Source of the DNA: Saprospiraceae bacterium
GTDB lineage: Bacteria > Bacteroidota > Bacteroidia > Chitinophagales > Saprospiraceae
Reading direction: 5' to 3'
Length of the DNA: 8,457 nucleotides
Assembly (NCBI GenBank): GCA_007128085.1
Contig: SKYC01000017.1
Location: 1-8,457 of the forward strand
Part shown: piece by piece, positions 7,237-8,457 of the stretch
Numbering within the stretch: the first letter of the stretch is position 1
How the letters are laid out: every line of letters starts with the position of its first letter
Made by a program: the position numbers and the translations under genes
Notes under the pieces: model-generated
Told to the model about the DNA's origin: nothing
Seen by the model: only the letters and a program-made list of their open reading frames with translations
Database searches by the model: none

Positions 7237-8250
7237 ATGAAATATTCTATAATTATAGCCACGTACAATCGATTGGATGAAATCCGGGATTTGGTGGCCA
7301 GTTTTGAGAAAGTCGATTTCCCTACGGAGGATTTTGAATTGGTGATAGCCGATGATGGATCCACAGACGGTACCCGGGAATACCTTGAAAATACTGAGTT
7401 CAATATCGATATCCGTTATTTTCACCAAAAAAACAAAGGCCCGGGAGCTGCCAGGAATTTGGGTATGGAAGAAGCGCGCGGAGAGTATTATATCTTTATC
7501 GATTCGGATTGTACCGTTCCCGACGATTACCTTTCAAGAATTGACAGCGAGGTGGACGAAGGCAATTTGGATGCCTTTGGCGGGCCGGACACCTATCATC
7601 CGGATTTTCCACCCCTGCTTAAAGCGATCAATTACTCCATGACTTCCTTTATTGGCACCGGTGGTACCCGCGGTTCCAAAAGGAGTGTTACCCGATTTTA
7701 TCCCCGCTCTTTTAATATGGGGATTCACCGCAGTGTCTATGAAAAAATTGGTGGTATGGGAAGTCTGAGACACGGACAGGATATGGATTTTTCCGCCAGG
7801 ATTTACAAAGCCGGATTTAAGGTGGGACTGATTGAAGACGCTTTTGTCTACCACAAGAGAAGAACAAACCTAAGACGGTTTTTCAAACAAATATTCAATT
7901 GGGGGGTAGCCAGAATCAATTTGAGTAAAAAACACAAGGGGCTGTTGAAGCCCATTCATTTGGCCCCGGCCATCATTCTCCTCGGGACCCTCATCATTTT
8001 TTTACTCGCCCCCTTTAACACTTTCTTCGAGGGTCTGGGATTTCTCATTTTATTGTTCGGGCTCTTTTTGGCCATTTATGTATTTGTCGAGTCGACTTGG
8101 ATTTACAAATCGATCCGGGTGGGGCTATTGTCTGTTCTCACCATTTACATTCAAATCATTGCCTACGGATTGGGAACACTCAGCGGGTTGTTTCAACGCT
8201 TATTGGGCAGGGAAACTGCCACAGGGTTCAGCAAAAATTACTACAAGTAG
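7237..8250 (+). CDS. Family 2 glycosyltransferase with C-terminal membrane segments
   Basis: Transfers a sugar from a nucleotide-sugar donor, probably to a lipid-linked or surface glycan at the inner face of the cytoplasmic membrane. The N-terminal half is a GT-A fold: YSIIIATYNR at 3-12, ADDGSTDGT (38-46) for nucleotide binding, NKGPGAARNLG (66-76), and the metal-binding DSD (89-91). The acceptor-side motif is HGQDMDFSARI (179-189), with Gln181 where many relatives have Glu before the conserved Asp. YHKRRTNLRRFFKQIFNWG (205-223) is typical of the interface region before the membrane part. Two or three hydrophobic helices follow, about 241-260, 265-286 and 295-318. The 337-residue length suits this architecture. 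ATG 7237 is chosen because it directly precedes the first beta strand. It is transcribed away from icmF with no visible functional link. Donor and acceptor cannot be told from sequence; a role in polysaccharide synthesis is inferred. Confidence 0.9.
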   Translation: MKYSIIIATYNRLDEIRDLVASFEKVDFPTEDFELVIADDGSTDGTREYLENTEFNIDIRYFHQKNKGPGAARNLGMEEARGEYYIFIDSDCTVPDDYLSRIDSEVDEGNLDAFGGPDTYHPDFPPLLKAINYSMTSFIGTGGTRGSKRSVTRFYPRSFNMGIHRSVYEKIGGMGSLRHGQDMDFSARIYKAGFKVGLIEDAFVYHKRRTNLRRFFKQIFNWGVARINLSKKHKGLLKPIHLAPAIILLGTLIIFLLAPFNTFFEGLGFLILLFGLFLAIYVFVESTWIYKSIRVGLLSVLTIYIQIIAYGLGTLSGLFQRLLGRETATGFSKNYYK

Positions 8251-8457
8251 GGTAGGGGCTGGTTAAAGCTGTCAACGAACCTCCGGTGGCTGAGGTGATC
8301 CCTGCCGAAGGGCTCTAGAATCTCCGGAGATTAATCCCCGTAATCCCGTGAAACCAAAGCCAGCAAAGATTTAGCGGAGGAGTGTAGTGTATACTATAGA
8401 AAAGCATTGTCAAATTTAAACCAGGGAATAGAATACCGTTAACGGAGACTCAATTTG
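8251..8457. other. Gene-free 3' end; possible structured RNA or group II intron 5' domain
   Basis: All three plus frames contain early stops, and no minus frame looks coding, so I see no gene. Bases 8251-8380 are about 55% GC against about 34% for 8381-8457, and they are rich in complementary segments. GGCTGGTT (8257-8264) pairs with AACC/AGCC (8352-8361) with a two-base bulge. CCTCCG (8280-8285) pairs with CGGAGG (8375-8380). CTCCGG can alternatively pair with CCGGAG (8324-8329). AATCTCCGGAGATT (8319-8332) is a perfect palindrome, and AGTGTA/TATACT flanks GTG at 8381-8395. The general look, including TGCCGAAGGGCTCTAGAATC, reminds me of domain I of bacterial group II introns, but I cannot confirm this and no reverse transcriptase or domain V lies in the window. 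A leader of the next gene is the alternative. Confidence 0.3.
8319..8332. repeat. Perfect 14-base palindrome
   Basis: AATCTCC followed directly by GGAGATT. As RNA it could fold as a 5-pair stem with a CCGG loop. It lies in the GC-rich, gene-free stretch after the glycosyltransferase gene. It could be part of a folded RNA or a dimeric protein site; nothing in the sequence decides which. Confidence 0.6.

Noticed and set aside
8251..8457. tRNA, RNase P RNA, tmRNA, SRP RNA or B12 riboswitch in the terminal spacer
   Set aside because: None of the conserved core sequences of these RNAs (T-loop GGTTCGA, RNase P core, tmRNA ends, SRP loop, B12 box) can be found.
1..8457. Defence system, CRISPR array or insertion sequence
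   Set aside because: No array of repeats, transposase, nuclease or terminal inverted repeats was seen; all five genes belong to known metabolic or housekeeping families.

Overview
The window looks like ordinary chromosomal DNA from a member of the Bacteroidota. The basis is the protein families (a Prc-type tail protease, a Uup-like ABC-F protein with a Bacteroidota-style first P-loop, and an IcmF-type fused mutase), moderate GC, AT-rich spacers, and mostly weak or absent Shine-Dalgarno sequences. No species can be named from sequence alone.

Layout. Bases 1-921 (+) are the 3' part of a tail-specific protease gene; the 5' part lies outside the window. After 24 bases comes a Uup-like ABC-F ATPase gene (946-2811, +) with a TTG start, probably in the same operon. 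A 110-base spacer with a candidate promoter leads to a CoA-pyrophosphatase-type Nudix hydrolase (2922-3569, +). This converges, with a 64-base gap, on a very large gene on the other strand (3634-7023, -). It encodes a 1129-residue adenosylcobalamin mutase in which the B12-binding domain, a MeaB-like G-protein and the mutase barrel are fused (IcmF). A 213-base AT-rich divergent spacer follows, then a membrane-anchored family 2 glycosyltransferase (7237-8250, +). The last 207 bases (8251-8457) hold no gene. The first 130 of these are unusually GC-rich for a spacer here and rich in self-complementary segments; they may be a structured RNA, possibly the 5' domain of a group II intron.

How the genes relate. 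The protease and ABC-F genes are general envelope and translation housekeeping functions. IcmF handles branched or short-chain acyl-CoA rearrangement, and its two substrate-selecting positions (Phe590, Gln778) point to isobutyryl-CoA/n-butyryl-CoA rather than methylmalonyl-CoA. The convergent Nudix enzyme also acts on CoA compounds, but no operon link exists and a joint role is only a guess. The glycosyltransferase probably belongs to cell-surface polysaccharide synthesis. No defence system, CRISPR array, tRNA, rRNA or complete mobile element was found. The 3' terminal non-coding stretch is the only part that known gene families do not explain.
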